NCBI GenBank assembly: GCA_937895775.1 | Contig: CALBLD010000269.1 | Location: 1 to 7,568, forward strand | From: an uncultured Clostridia bacterium | GTDB taxonomy: Bacteria; Bacillota; Clostridia; Oscillospirales; CAG-272 | Length of the DNA stretch: 7,568 nucleotides | Reading direction: 5' to 3' | Shown: one piece after another, positions 1 to 6,786 of the stretch | Position numbering within the stretch: the stretch's first letter is position 1 | Layout of the letters: every line of letters begins with the position of its first letter | The notes under the pieces: model-generated | Databases searched by the model: none | What the model was told of the DNA's origin: nothing | The model's input: only the letters and a program-made list of their open reading frames with translations | Program-made: the position numbers and the translations under genes

Positions 1-938
1 AGCTGATGCCCGGTTGCCCCGATCGATTTGAGTATTCCGAACTGCTTTGTCCTTTCGCTTACCGATATGGAAAACGAATTGTATATCAGCGATACCGAGC
101 CGGATACGATCAGAAGAATAAGGATTGCCATGAGTGAGTAAAGCATCCTCATGATCGCACCGTCTCTGAACAAACCGTACAGTCTGATAAGATCACGGTG
201 AACGACACAGTTTCTGTCGATGCTGTCGGTAAACTCGTATACTTTCGTCGGACTGTCTACCGTGAAGAAGAGACGGTAACTGCCGTTTCCGCCTCCCTTT
301 GTCAGCGCAGTGTACGCGGGTGACGATACCTGTTCGATAAGATAATCGAATCTGTCGTATTTGCCGACGACAGTGTAAGTCTTTTTGCTCGTGTCCGAAA
401 TTTCTTCGGGTGTGTCCGGATCAAGCGGATTTGCCGGAGAAAGGTCGAACCCTTCGGAGGTGCGCCTGCCGACGTCAAGCGTAAGAATGTCTCCGATCCC
501 GAAACTGACTCCGCCGTTTGATTCAAGATGATTCGGAAGCACGATCTCGTTTTCGTTTTCGGGAAGCCGCCCCTCGGTCAGCTTGACACTGACCATCTTT
601 TCAAATCCGTCGCTTATCGATTCGATAAGCAGATATGGCTTGTACTCGTTTTTGCTGCCGATCTTTGCCCAGCCGACATCCTGCCAGCTCGCATATTCTT
701 TTATCTCCTGTCTCCCGCTTATAGCCGACAACTCCTTGTCGGTGAGATCATGGTAAAATCCGTGGAAAGCACCGCTGCGCGACACTTCGGCACGTCGCAG
801 ATAGGTCAGTCCGCTGTAAGCGGCTTCGATCACGGCGGTTATCATCGACATCGAAAGAATAATACCGATTATCGTAACAAGGGTGCGGGTCTTGTTTTTT
901 TTCAGCGACTGAAGCGTGTACTTGCAGAAAACATTCAT
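1..938 (-). CDS. FtsX/MacB-type ABC transporter permease, 3'-truncated by window edge
   Basis: This is the membrane subunit of the ABC exporter encoded with the ATPase just upstream. It starts at the ATG at 938-936, overlapping the ATPase stop as ATGA, with GGGAGG (946-951) seven bases upstream, so the two are translationally coupled. The frame stays open to the window edge: 312 residues are visible and the C-terminus is missing. The N-terminus is MNVFCKYTLQSLKKNKTRT, a basic cytoplasmic stretch, followed by a TM helix at about 19-40. An extracytoplasmic domain of roughly 215 residues follows (about 41-258), containing the pattern EGRLPENENEIVLP typical of MacB periplasmic-core-like domains. 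A second TM lies at about 262-287, ending in SERTKQFGILKSIGAT, the conserved FtsX-family cytoplasmic coupling motif. This layout (TM1, large domain, TM2) is MacB/FtsX-like and differs from BceB, where the big loop lies between later helices. Substrate unknown; a peptide, lipid or lipoprotein is plausible by family. Whether the permease is a single unit or a duplicated long form cannot be seen here. Confidence 0.9.
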   Translation of the reverse strand, partial: MNVFCKYTLQSLKKNKTRTLVTIIGIILSMSMITAVIEAAYSGLTYLRRAEVSRSGAFHGFYHDLTDKELSAISGRQEIKEYASWQDVGWAKIGSKNEYKPYLLIESISDGFEKMVSVKLTEGRLPENENEIVLPNHLESNGGVSFGIGDILTLDVGRRTSEGFDLSPANPLDPDTPEEISDTSKKTYTVVGKYDRFDYLIEQVSSPAYTALTKGGGNGSYRLFFTVDSPTKVYEFTDSIDRNCVVHRDLIRLYGLFRDGAIMRMLYSLMAILILLIVSGSVSLIYNSFSISVSERTKQFGILKSIGATGHQ

Positions 939-1627
939 TTTGTCGCCTCCCGGATGCGCTCGTCGCCGACTATTTTGCCGTCGTCTATGGAGATGATGCG
1001 GTCAGCCTGAAGCGCAATCGATTCGTCATGCGTGATGACAATCAGAGTCTGCCCGTATTTCTTGTTCGACTCTTTAAGAAGTTCGACTATTTCCTGACTG
1101 TTTTTCGAGTCAAGATTTCCGGTAGGCTCGTCCGCAAGAACGACGGCGGGCGCGTTCATCAAAGCTCTTCCTATCGATACGCGCTGTTGCTGTCCTCCCG
1201 AAAGCTGGTTCGGGAGACTGTTTTGTCTGCCGCCGAGTCCGAGGGTTGCAATAAGCTCGTTGAGACGCCCTTTGTTGATCTTTCTGTTGTCCATAAGAAC
1301 CGGGAGTGTTATGTTTTCGACCGTGTTGAGTACGGGTATGAGATTGTAGAATTGGTAGATCAGTCCGACCTGCCTGCGTCTGAATACCGCAAGCTGATCC
1401 TCGCTTTGCGCGTATACGTCCTGCCCGTTCATGTATATTTTCCCGCTCGTCGGACGATCAACTCCGCCGAGAATGTGCAGTAGTGTGGATTTTCCCGATC
1501 CGGAAGGACCGATTATTGCGAGAAATTCGCCTTTTTCGACAGAAAAAGATACGTCGTTGATTGCTGCAACCTGATTTTCTCCCTTGCCGTATATTTTTGT
1601 CAGATGCTCTGCTCTAAGTATTTCCAT
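935..1627 (-). CDS. ABC transporter ATP-binding protein (MacB/LolD/SalX type)
   Basis: This is a 230-residue nucleotide-binding subunit that powers the FtsX-type permease encoded immediately downstream, on the cytoplasmic face of the membrane. All catalytic elements are present: Walker A GPSGSGKST (40-48), Q-loop Gln92 in LIYQFYNLIPVLNTVEN, signature LSGGQQQR (142-149), Walker B VVLADEP (162-168), D-loop NLDS (171-174) and H-loop His200 in ITHD. The FYNLIPVLNTVENI segment and the compact length are typical of the MacB/LolD/SalX exporter group. The start is the ATG at 1627-1625, with AAAGGAG seven bases upstream. The stop TGA (937-935) overlaps the permease start. The gene follows the histidine kinase after a 95-base gap containing a large palindrome and a TATAAT box, so it probably has its own regulated promoter as well as read-through from the operon promoter. 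The ATPase assignment is firm; the substrate is not known. Confidence 0.96.
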   Translation of the reverse strand: MEILRAEHLTKIYGKGENQVAAINDVSFSVEKGEFLAIIGPSGSGKSTLLHILGGVDRPTSGKIYMNGQDVYAQSEDQLAVFRRRQVGLIYQFYNLIPVLNTVENITLPVLMDNRKINKGRLNELIATLGLGGRQNSLPNQLSGGQQQRVSIGRALMNAPAVVLADEPTGNLDSKNSQEIVELLKESNKKYGQTLIVITHDESIALQADRIISIDDGKIVGDERIREATK

Positions 1628-1634
1628 GCTGATG

Positions 1635-1641
1635 CTCCTTT
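1635..1641 (-). promoter_or_regulatory. Ribosome binding site of the ABC ATPase gene
   Basis: AAAGGAG on the minus strand, seven bases before the ATG at 1627. It sits in the same GAAAGGAGC context as the site in front of the response regulator gene. It fixes the ATPase start and shows that the gene can be translated independently of the kinase gene. Confidence 0.85.
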
Positions 1642-1654
1642 CTTTATCGCCTCA

Positions 1655-1660
1655 ATTATA
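1655..1660 (-). promoter_or_regulatory. Putative -10 box of an internal, activator-dependent promoter for the ABC genes
   Basis: A perfect TATAAT lies on the minus strand between the kinase and ATPase genes. At the standard 17-base spacing the -35 position (1678-1683) reads ACCGGA, which does not resemble TTGACA. A palindrome of OmpR/PhoB-style repeats ends 11 bases upstream of the box. A good -10 without a -35, directly downstream of such repeats, is typical of promoters activated by PhoB-family regulators. The expected transcript start is near 1648, giving a leader of about 20 bases. This is inferred from sequence only. Confidence 0.55.
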
Positions 1661-1671
1661 ACCGACGAAAG

Positions 1672-1719
1672 TGACAGTCCGGTGACTGTATTTTTGTAAT
1701 TACTGTCACCGGACTGTCA
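1672..1719. promoter_or_regulatory. Long palindrome of 11-base-spaced repeats: probable response-regulator operator, possible terminator or attenuator
   Basis: The arms 1672-1690 and 1701-1719 pair over 15 bases, one T/T mismatch (1687/1704) and 3 further bases, around a 10-base AT-rich loop. Each arm consists of two 6-base units 11 bases apart. On the plus strand, CTGTCA at 1703-1708 and CTGTCA at 1714-1719 are separated by CCGGA. The other arm, read on the minus strand, is CAGTCA-CCGGA-CTGTCA. Hexamers repeating every 11 bases are the usual half-site spacing for OmpR/PhoB-family dimers, and CTGTCA matches the Pho-box core, although the middle is GC-rich rather than AT-rich. The arm nearer the ATPase gene ends 11 bases before TATAAT. 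In RNA the element would be a strong hairpin four bases after the kinase stop, but it is followed by ACUUUCGUC rather than a U-run, so it would be a poor intrinsic terminator. Confidence 0.6.
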
Positions 1720-1722
1720 TTT

Positions 1723-2724
1723 TCAGATTATTCGCTTGTAAAAACGGATCGTAAAAAGGGCGCCGGATGCTGAATTTTCGGCTTTAATGCTGCCGTGCTG
1801 CTCGGCAATAATCGCCCGCGTGAGGGCAAGTCCTATGCCGACGCTTGTCTCGGCGGAGTTTTTTCCTCTGTAAAAGCGTTCGAACAGATGCGGAAGGTCA
1901 GCCTTGTCGATTCCTTCGCCGCTGTCGCCGATTCTGATCTCGGTATAGAGCGGCGTCTCTTCGGCTGATATTTTTATGTATCCCCCCTCCGGGGTGTGTT
2001 CCATACAGTTCTTGATAATGTTGCTTATCGCTTCCGCAGTCCATGACGCGTCACCGATAAACGACTGTTCGCCGATATCTGTGATAAGCCGTTGATCTTT
2101 AAGCTCCAGTGCGATCGCAAACGGCTCGGAGGCACGGGCGACAATTTCCGCAACCGAAACCGATTCATTGCGGAATACGGCGGTACCGGCATCTATCTTC
2201 GACATTTTAAGCAGTGCTTCCACAAGCCACTCTATCCTGGAAAGACGTGATTTCAGTTCGTATAACAGCTTTATCCGCTCCTCCTGCGTGACATCCCCGC
2301 CGATGAGCCGCGACAGGGTCAGATTTATCGAGGTGAGCGGTGTGCGAAGCTGATGGGAGATGTCGGCTATCGCGTCCGAAAGTCGGAGTTTGTCGTTTTT
2401 CAGCCTTTCCGAATTTTCACGCAGTCTGAGCAGCATTTTGGATATCTCGCTTTCGAGCAGTGAAAGCTCGCCCTCACGGCTTTGTGTTATGAGAACATTG
2501 TCAGCTCCGTGCAGAACGAGATCGATCGATGCACTCAGCTTTGCGATCGCATCGTAACGCTTTTTCACCGAGATCAGATATACCGAAATAAAAAACACCG
2601 AGGCGATAAGCATTACTATGCCGGGAGTTTTTCCGCAGAAAAAGGCAAGGAACGTAAAAAATACGGCTCCCGCGCAGAGAATATATAAGGTGAACCGCAC
2701 CTCACGGTTTTTGAGCAGTTTCAT
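1723..2724 (-). CDS. Sensor histidine kinase, two-TM, without extracytoplasmic domain
   Basis: This is a 333-residue membrane histidine kinase that should phosphorylate the response regulator encoded just upstream. Two hydrophobic helices (about 11-30 and 35-52) are joined by only a few residues around CGKTPG, so there is no extracytoplasmic sensor domain. A linker or HAMP-like coiled region follows (about 53-115). The H-box is DISHQLRTPLTSI, with phospho-acceptor His124. The catalytic domain has the N-box NIIKN (235-239), G1 GDSGEGID (266-273), F-box FERFYRG (281-287) and G2 GIGLAL (296-301). The kinase should be active. The start ATG is one base after the regulator's TGA, with only a weak GGG-type Shine-Dalgarno, so translation is probably coupled. 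Kinases with this layout (intramembrane-sensing type, such as BceS) often take their signal from a partner ABC transporter; the exporter genes next door fit this, but it is inference. The ligand is unknown. Confidence 0.95.
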   Translation of the reverse strand: MKLLKNREVRFTLYILCAGAVFFTFLAFFCGKTPGIVMLIASVFFISVYLISVKKRYDAIAKLSASIDLVLHGADNVLITQSREGELSLLESEISKMLLRLRENSERLKNDKLRLSDAIADISHQLRTPLTSINLTLSRLIGGDVTQEERIKLLYELKSRLSRIEWLVEALLKMSKIDAGTAVFRNESVSVAEIVARASEPFAIALELKDQRLITDIGEQSFIGDASWTAEAISNIIKNCMEHTPEGGYIKISAEETPLYTEIRIGDSGEGIDKADLPHLFERFYRGKNSAETSVGIGLALTRAIIAEQHGSIKAENSASGALFTIRFYKRII

Positions 2725-2725
2725 G

Positions 2726-3394
2726 TCAGTCGACCCTGTATCCGATACCGCGTACCGTTTTTATCACGCACGGAGAGGTGGGATCGTCGCCTATTTTCTC
2801 CCGTATGCGCTTTATGTATACCGTGAGTGTGTTGTCGTTGACAAAATCTCCGGCAATGTCCCATATTTCTTCAAGTAACCGCTCCCGGGTGAGGATTTTT
2901 CCCCTGTTTGAAAAAAGATAGAGCAGTATGCGGTATTCGAGCGCGGACATGATAAGTTCTCTGCCGTTTTTTTCGACCGTTCCGCGGTCGGCGTCAATTG
3001 TTATGTTGCCGACTGTCAGGGTGTTTCTGTTGCCGTTGTATCTTCGGAGTACATTTTTTATCCTTGATATCAGCTCCCGCGGCTTGAAAGGCTTTTGTAT
3101 GTAATCGTCCGCGCCGATGTCAAAGCCTGCGACTATGCTGCCCTCGTCACCGGAGGCGGTCAGAAAGATTACCGGGGTATCGCCTTGTCCCTTGATCGTC
3201 GAACAGAGAGAATAGCCGTTTCCGTCCGAAAGCGATATGTCAAGCAGAACAAGATCGAATTTTTCTTTGTCAAGCGCGGCAAGTGCCTCTGCGCGACCGC
3301 TTGTCGGACAGGTGTAAAAGCCTTCGGAATCAAGCAGTCTGCAAAGCCCCGAGATTATACCGATATCGTCTTCGACAATGAGTATTTTGTCCAT
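2726..3394 (-). CDS. OmpR/PhoB-family response regulator
   Basis: This is a 222-residue DNA-binding response regulator and the cognate partner of the kinase downstream. The receiver domain (1-117) has acidic residues E8, D9 and D10, phospho-acceptor Asp52 (VLLDISL), Thr79 (FLTAS) and Lys101 (IQKPFKPREL). A winged-helix trans_reg_C domain (about 125-222) contains LTRERLLEEIWD, the recognition-helix region NDNTLTVYIKRIREKIG and the C-terminal IKTVRGIGYRVD. The start was set at the ATG at 3394 because MDKILIVEDD is the normal family N-terminus and AAAGGAG (3404-3410) lies nine bases upstream; the frame is open further upstream, but that part contains the promoter. Transcription should start from the consensus promoter at 3425-3453. 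A likely target is the repeat palindrome in front of the ABC genes, whose 11-base spacing suits this family. Confidence 0.96.
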   Translation of the reverse strand: MDKILIVEDDIGIISGLCRLLDSEGFYTCPTSGRAEALAALDKEKFDLVLLDISLSDGNGYSLCSTIKGQGDTPVIFLTASGDEGSIVAGFDIGADDYIQKPFKPRELISRIKNVLRRYNGNRNTLTVGNITIDADRGTVEKNGRELIMSALEYRILLYLFSNRGKILTRERLLEEIWDIAGDFVNDNTLTVYIKRIREKIGDDPTSPCVIKTVRGIGYRVD

Positions 3395-3403
3395 GTACCA
3401 AGG

Positions 3404-3410
3404 CTCCTTT
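3404..3410 (-). promoter_or_regulatory. Ribosome binding site deciding the response regulator start
   Basis: AAAGGAG on the minus strand, nine bases before the ATG at 3394. It decides between that start and in-frame upstream candidates that would lie across the promoter. Confidence 0.85.
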
Positions 3411-3424
3411 CTCTCTTTTGTGTA

Positions 3425-3453
3425 ATTATATAATAGCGAAAAGCATTTGTCAA
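3425..3453 (-). promoter_or_regulatory. Perfect consensus sigma-70/sigma-A promoter of the two-component/ABC operon
   Basis: On the minus strand, TTGACA (3453-3448) and TATAAT (3430-3425) are separated by exactly 17 bases. Both hexamers match the housekeeping consensus in all six positions. The predicted transcript start is near 3418, giving a leader of about 24 bases that includes the AAAGGAG site. The promoter lies between the upstream terminator (3470-3518) and the regulator start, in an otherwise AT-rich gap. No CTGTCA-like repeats are seen here, so expression of the regulator and kinase is probably constitutive rather than autoregulated. Confidence 0.9.
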
Positions 3454-3469
3454 GTGAAAACCGGAAGCA

Positions 3470-3518
3470 AAAAGGCAGATTGCCGCCGATATCGCTATCC
3501 GACGGCAATCTGCCTTTT
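3470..3518 (-). terminator. Intrinsic terminator of the DUF3298-DUF951-yfhO unit
   Basis: A perfect 16-base-pair stem (3470-3485 with 3503-3518) encloses a 17-base loop and begins nine bases after the yfhO stop codon. Read on the minus strand the hairpin ends in CTGCCTTTTTGC, five T's of which four also pair in the stem. It separates the yfhO unit from the two-component operon, whose promoter lies immediately beyond. The outer A/T pairs give some terminator character on the other strand too, but no plus-strand gene needs one. Confidence 0.88.
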
Positions 3519-3526
3519 CGGTTTGT

Positions 3527-6500
3527 TTATGAGTCTTCCGGCGAATCGTCGTCCGAACCGTCGGCGCGTGCAATAAGCTCGCCGCGTTCGGCGATTGCCC
3601 TTGCTTCGTCGGCAGCCTTGCGCTCTGCGAGAACTTTTTCGAAGGCTTCTCTCCTTGCGGCAAGTTTCGGAACTCTGAAGTGCCTGTCGAGCAGGCAGAT
3701 CAGAATGAATATCAGTGCACCGATCAGGGTCAGCGCGAAACCGTATACCATGTATTTTGACCTGTACACAAACCTTACGGTATGCTCACCGGGTGTGATG
3801 TCAAAGCCTATAAGCGCATTGAGGTTTTCGTAGATATCGACCTTTTTGCCGTCAACGTATACGTTCCAGCCCTCGTCATACGGGATTGTGGTGAACATCG
3901 AGCTGTTGCCTTCGGGAACCGTTACCTTTCCCGAGATGTCCGATTCGCTGAATTTTTCGTCAATAATGAGATTGCCCTCTGCCAATCTCTTCATGACGTC
4001 GGTAAAGAGATCTCTGTCGAGATAATAGAATATCTCGGGTTCCTGCATGACATAGAAGATGTCCGAGTCGTTCGTGATCGATACGCGGAGAAGCTGATTT
4101 TCGTCTGCGGTGAGCTTGCCGAGCGACTGTATGCAGTCGGTTTCGTAGCCGAAGAAGGTTCCGCTCTTTACGGTACTGCTCGTGTCGATATATTCCCACG
4201 AGACTTCCCTCGGATAATTTGAACAGAAGAAGAAGTAAACGTCCGAGCCGTCAATATAGTCCTCGGGAAACTCCAGATTGTAATTCATCATTCCGTGGCT
4301 TGTTGCCGGAGCGTAGAAGCAGTAGGGAATCGATACCTTTATCTCTTCTCCGTTTTCGTCGAGTTTCGGCTTGCCGTTTGAATCGGTAACCGTCTCGTAT
4401 ACCGTTCCGCGGTAGGTGCAGTTTACGCCGGTAAGTTCAAGAGTGTAGGGGATCGGCTTGAACAGCTCTACCGTTTCGTCTTCGCCGAGCAGGGCTGTGA
4501 TTATCTGGTTCATTGTTTCAAAGGGAGAGGCGTAAAGAATGTTGTCCGAAATATCGAATCCCTTTATATCTCCGCTTGAGCTGTATGCAAGCGAAAGCGC
4601 ATAGTCGTTGATGTAGGAAATGAGGTTTGCCGAGCTGTCCTGTGCAAACATCCTGTAAAGATCGCTTGCCTCGGAGGTGTTGTTTGAATCGTATATGATG
4701 TATTTCAGACCGAGCAGACTGTCGTTTACCGGAGTCCCGCCGCCGTATTTTGTCCAGTGGGACGCCGCCGAATAACCCATGCGGTTCAGAAACGCAATTG
4801 TGGCTGCGTTAAGCGTCGAGGTCGAATTGGAAAGACCTCTCATGTTGAGTGCCATGTTGTCGCAGACGTTGCGGAAGACCGTTTTTTCCATGCGGTAAAA
4901 GCTTTTGTCATTCTTCTGAATGTATTTCACCGTCGGACTAAGGCGGTTCATGAAATCAACATAGCTGTCGCGCGACGAGTATACAACGTCGTTATCCTCG
5001 TATACTATCGTCATGACACCTGCCGCAAAAAGTTCAAGACAGCAGACAGACGCAAGTCCGATGTAGGCGGCTCTGCGTGCGACCTTTTTCAGAGCAACAA
5101 TGCCGAGTGCGGCAACATTTGCAATCACACAGATGACCGATGTCCATATGCAGATGAATTCCTTCAGATTCTCAAACGCAACCTGATCGTCTGTCAACGT
5201 ACCTCCGATTGTGTAGTGCTGTGTCTGAACCATGAAGATCAGTATGAGAACGCCCGCACCCGCACCGATTATGCAGGGCAGACTTATGTTTCCGATGTCC
5301 TCAAGCGCGCGTGCGCAGAAGACAACGACGAGAAAGATGAAAATAAAACTGTAGCGGTAATTGAGCCAGTTGGGACGCTGGAAGCCGTGGAAGATAAGGT
5401 CGGTGATCGAGTTCCCCATGAAAAATACCATAAGGGTCAGCATGATTGCGGCACCGACTTTTTCGCGCGGAGCGACCTTTTTGCTTACAAAGAATACCGG
5501 CAGCAGGATAAGTGCCGCGGTTCCGCAGTATACGAGCGGGAAACCGTCCGGACGTACCGTGTCGTATGCACCGGGAAGCATCTTGTAGAAGAAGCGGAGC
5601 AGATCGAACTGCGATGTGAGCTTCCATTCGGGATCGGAAAATCCGGTCTTGCCGAATGTCAGCGAATAATATGTCGGGAGAATTATAAGACAGGCACAGA
5701 GAATCGCAATCGCGGATGCGGCAGCCATGCGACCGAGCGATTTGATGAAATGTCGGTTTTCACCGTAGAAATTGTTGTCGCCGGGTTTGACGTTGCAGGA
5801 AAAATAATAGTAGAAGAAGTAGAATATAAGGAACAGACATACCATGTATCCGATGTAAAATGTCGATACAAGCGTAAGGGTCAGACAGACGACGTAGAGT
5901 TTGAAATTGCCCTTCTTGATAAGCTGTTCGGTTCCGTATATGACGAGCGGGAGAAGCATGAGCGCGTCCATCCACATCGTGTTATGCGCATAAGTTATTA
6001 CATATGAGGACAGCGCATACATCGTGGACATTATGACAACGCCGATGTTGTTGAAGGACGGTCGGTTCTTTTTGAGGTAGAACGCCATGGTCCCGCCGCT
6101 GATCCCGCATTTCAGAAGGATTATTGTAAGAAGAGCTTCGGTAATGTGATCCGACGGGAACAGCCCGACGATGTATGACAGGGGTGAGGCAAGATAATAG
6201 GCGTATATTCCGATGAATTCGCCGCCGAGCGAGCGCGCCCACGAATAGAAGAAGGAGGCATCGCCGCGCAGAATGTGGTGAAGTGCTTCAAAGAAGTATA
6301 CGTACTGACCGTTAAGGTCGAGTACAAGCACCGACCCGTTTCCGAACGAGAATCTTCCCGAGATCGTGCAGGCTACCCAGAAACAGAGGTACATGAGCAG
6401 GAAAATAAGTATCGGGATGATGAATGAACAGCATACGTAATCGTATCTGCCGAGAAGATCCGAAATTTTCAGCCTTGCTGATGAAAAAAAGTTTTTGACG

Positions 6501-6541
6501 CCCGACTGTCTGTCGGAAGCTCCGGTGATTTTTTTGTTCAT
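3527..6541 (-). CDS. YfhO-family GT-C-like polytopic membrane protein
   Basis: This is a 1004-residue integral membrane protein of the YfhO family. The founding B. subtilis protein is linked to adding sugars to lipoteichoic acid from an undecaprenyl-phosphate sugar on the outer membrane face; the substrate here is unknown. The first TM is at about 37-60, followed by a loop with DLNGQYVYFFE, where Asp75 is a candidate catalytic acid by GT-C analogy. The segment SLGGEFIGIYAYYLASPLSYIVGLFP (about 104-129) is characteristic of the family. About a dozen TM helices lie between 112 and 512, then a large extracytoplasmic domain (about 513-927) ending in the family motif TIPYDEGWNVYVDGKKVD (885-902). 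A final TM (930-951) and a cytoplasmic tail of about 50 residues follow. The tail is basic and helical at first (RREAFEKVLAERKAADEARA) and ends acidic (SDDDSPEDS). The start ATG at 6541 is eight bases after the DUF951 stop, with AAAGG overlapping the end of that gene. A terminator follows directly. Confidence 0.92.
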   Translation of the reverse strand: MNKKITGASDRQSGVKNFFSSARLKISDLLGRYDYVCCSFIIPILIFLLMYLCFWVACTISGRFSFGNGSVLVLDLNGQYVYFFEALHHILRGDASFFYSWARSLGGEFIGIYAYYLASPLSYIVGLFPSDHITEALLTIILLKCGISGGTMAFYLKKNRPSFNNIGVVIMSTMYALSSYVITYAHNTMWMDALMLLPLVIYGTEQLIKKGNFKLYVVCLTLTLVSTFYIGYMVCLFLIFYFFYYYFSCNVKPGDNNFYGENRHFIKSLGRMAAASAIAILCACLIILPTYYSLTFGKTGFSDPEWKLTSQFDLLRFFYKMLPGAYDTVRPDGFPLVYCGTAALILLPVFFVSKKVAPREKVGAAIMLTLMVFFMGNSITDLIFHGFQRPNWLNYRYSFIFIFLVVVFCARALEDIGNISLPCIIGAGAGVLILIFMVQTQHYTIGGTLTDDQVAFENLKEFICIWTSVICVIANVAALGIVALKKVARRAAYIGLASVCCLELFAAGVMTIVYEDNDVVYSSRDSYVDFMNRLSPTVKYIQKNDKSFYRMEKTVFRNVCDNMALNMRGLSNSTSTLNAATIAFLNRMGYSAASHWTKYGGGTPVNDSLLGLKYIIYDSNNTSEASDLYRMFAQDSSANLISYINDYALSLAYSSSGDIKGFDISDNILYASPFETMNQIITALLGEDETVELFKPIPYTLELTGVNCTYRGTVYETVTDSNGKPKLDENGEEIKVSIPYCFYAPATSHGMMNYNLEFPEDYIDGSDVYFFFCSNYPREVSWEYIDTSSTVKSGTFFGYETDCIQSLGKLTADENQLLRVSITNDSDIFYVMQEPEIFYYLDRDLFTDVMKRLAEGNLIIDEKFSESDISGKVTVPEGNSSMFTTIPYDEGWNVYVDGKKVDIYENLNALIGFDITPGEHTVRFVYRSKYMVYGFALTLIGALIFILICLLDRHFRVPKLAARREAFEKVLAERKAADEARAIAERGELIARADGSDDDSPEDS

Positions 6542-6549
6542 GACAGATG

Positions 6550-6774
6550 TTACCTTTCCGTGTCGGCTTTTGCGTCATGCTCCGGCGCAATAACCGATTT
6601 TATGTTTTTTTCAAGTTTTACTCTCGGAACCGACATGTCACGTCCGCAGACGGTACATTGAATACGAAGATCGGAGCCGATCCGCAATACTTTCATTCCG
6701 AAAGAACCGCACGGGTGCGGTTTTTTCATTATAAGCGTGTCGCCGACCGATATTTTTTTTATTTTCGTTTCCAT
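6550..6774 (-). CDS. DUF951 family small protein
   Basis: This 74-residue protein carries the hallmark of DUF951 (COG4481): a short N-terminal strand with VGDTLIMKKPHPCGSFGMKVLRIGSDLRIQCTVCGRDMSVPRVKLEKNIK (residues 10-59). Three cysteines (HPCG and CTVCGR) and one histidine suggest a small zinc-ribbon or nucleic-acid-binding fold, but the molecular role of the family is not established. The last 15 residues (SVIAPEHDAKADTER) form a charged extension beyond the usual core. The ATG at 6774 is 12 bases after the stop of the DUF3298 gene, with a weak GAGG ten bases upstream, so translation may depend on coupling. The yfhO start follows after eight bases. Its position between two envelope genes suggests co-transcription and says little about function. 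Confidence 0.9.
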   Translation of the reverse strand: METKIKKISVGDTLIMKKPHPCGSFGMKVLRIGSDLRIQCTVCGRDMSVPRVKLEKNIKSVIAPEHDAKADTER

Positions 6775-6786
6775 GAGCCGCAGACC

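Noticed and set aside
528..1010. A 160-codon plus-strand open frame near the left end
   Set aside because: It lies opposite the permease gene and the end of the ATPase gene, both of which carry clear family motifs in the minus strand frames; the plus frame shows no recognisable domain.
1..3394. Naming the module BceRS-BceAB
   Set aside because: The regulator, kinase and ATPase would fit, but the visible permease topology (TM1 then a large external domain) is FtsX/MacB-like rather than BceB-like, so no Bce gene symbols were assigned.
3395..3508. A longer response regulator with 38 extra N-terminal residues
   Set aside because: The extension is non-homologous to receiver domains and overlaps the consensus promoter and part of the upstream terminator. 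The AAAGGAG site points to the ATG at 3394.
4757..6007. A long open frame (416 codons) on the plus strand inside the YfhO gene
   Set aside because: It is exactly antisense to a strongly supported membrane protein. Its translation is rich in Arg, Cys, His and Val without domains or hydrophobic pattern, and no ribosome binding site or promoter supports it. Codon bias in the real gene explains the lack of stops.
6701..6726. A terminator-like hairpin followed by a T-run on the plus strand (AACCGCA/TGCGGTT stem)
   Set aside because: It is the reverse complement of codons for the conserved DUF951 motif KKPHPCGS. No plus-strand gene precedes it, so it is a by-product of coding sequence.
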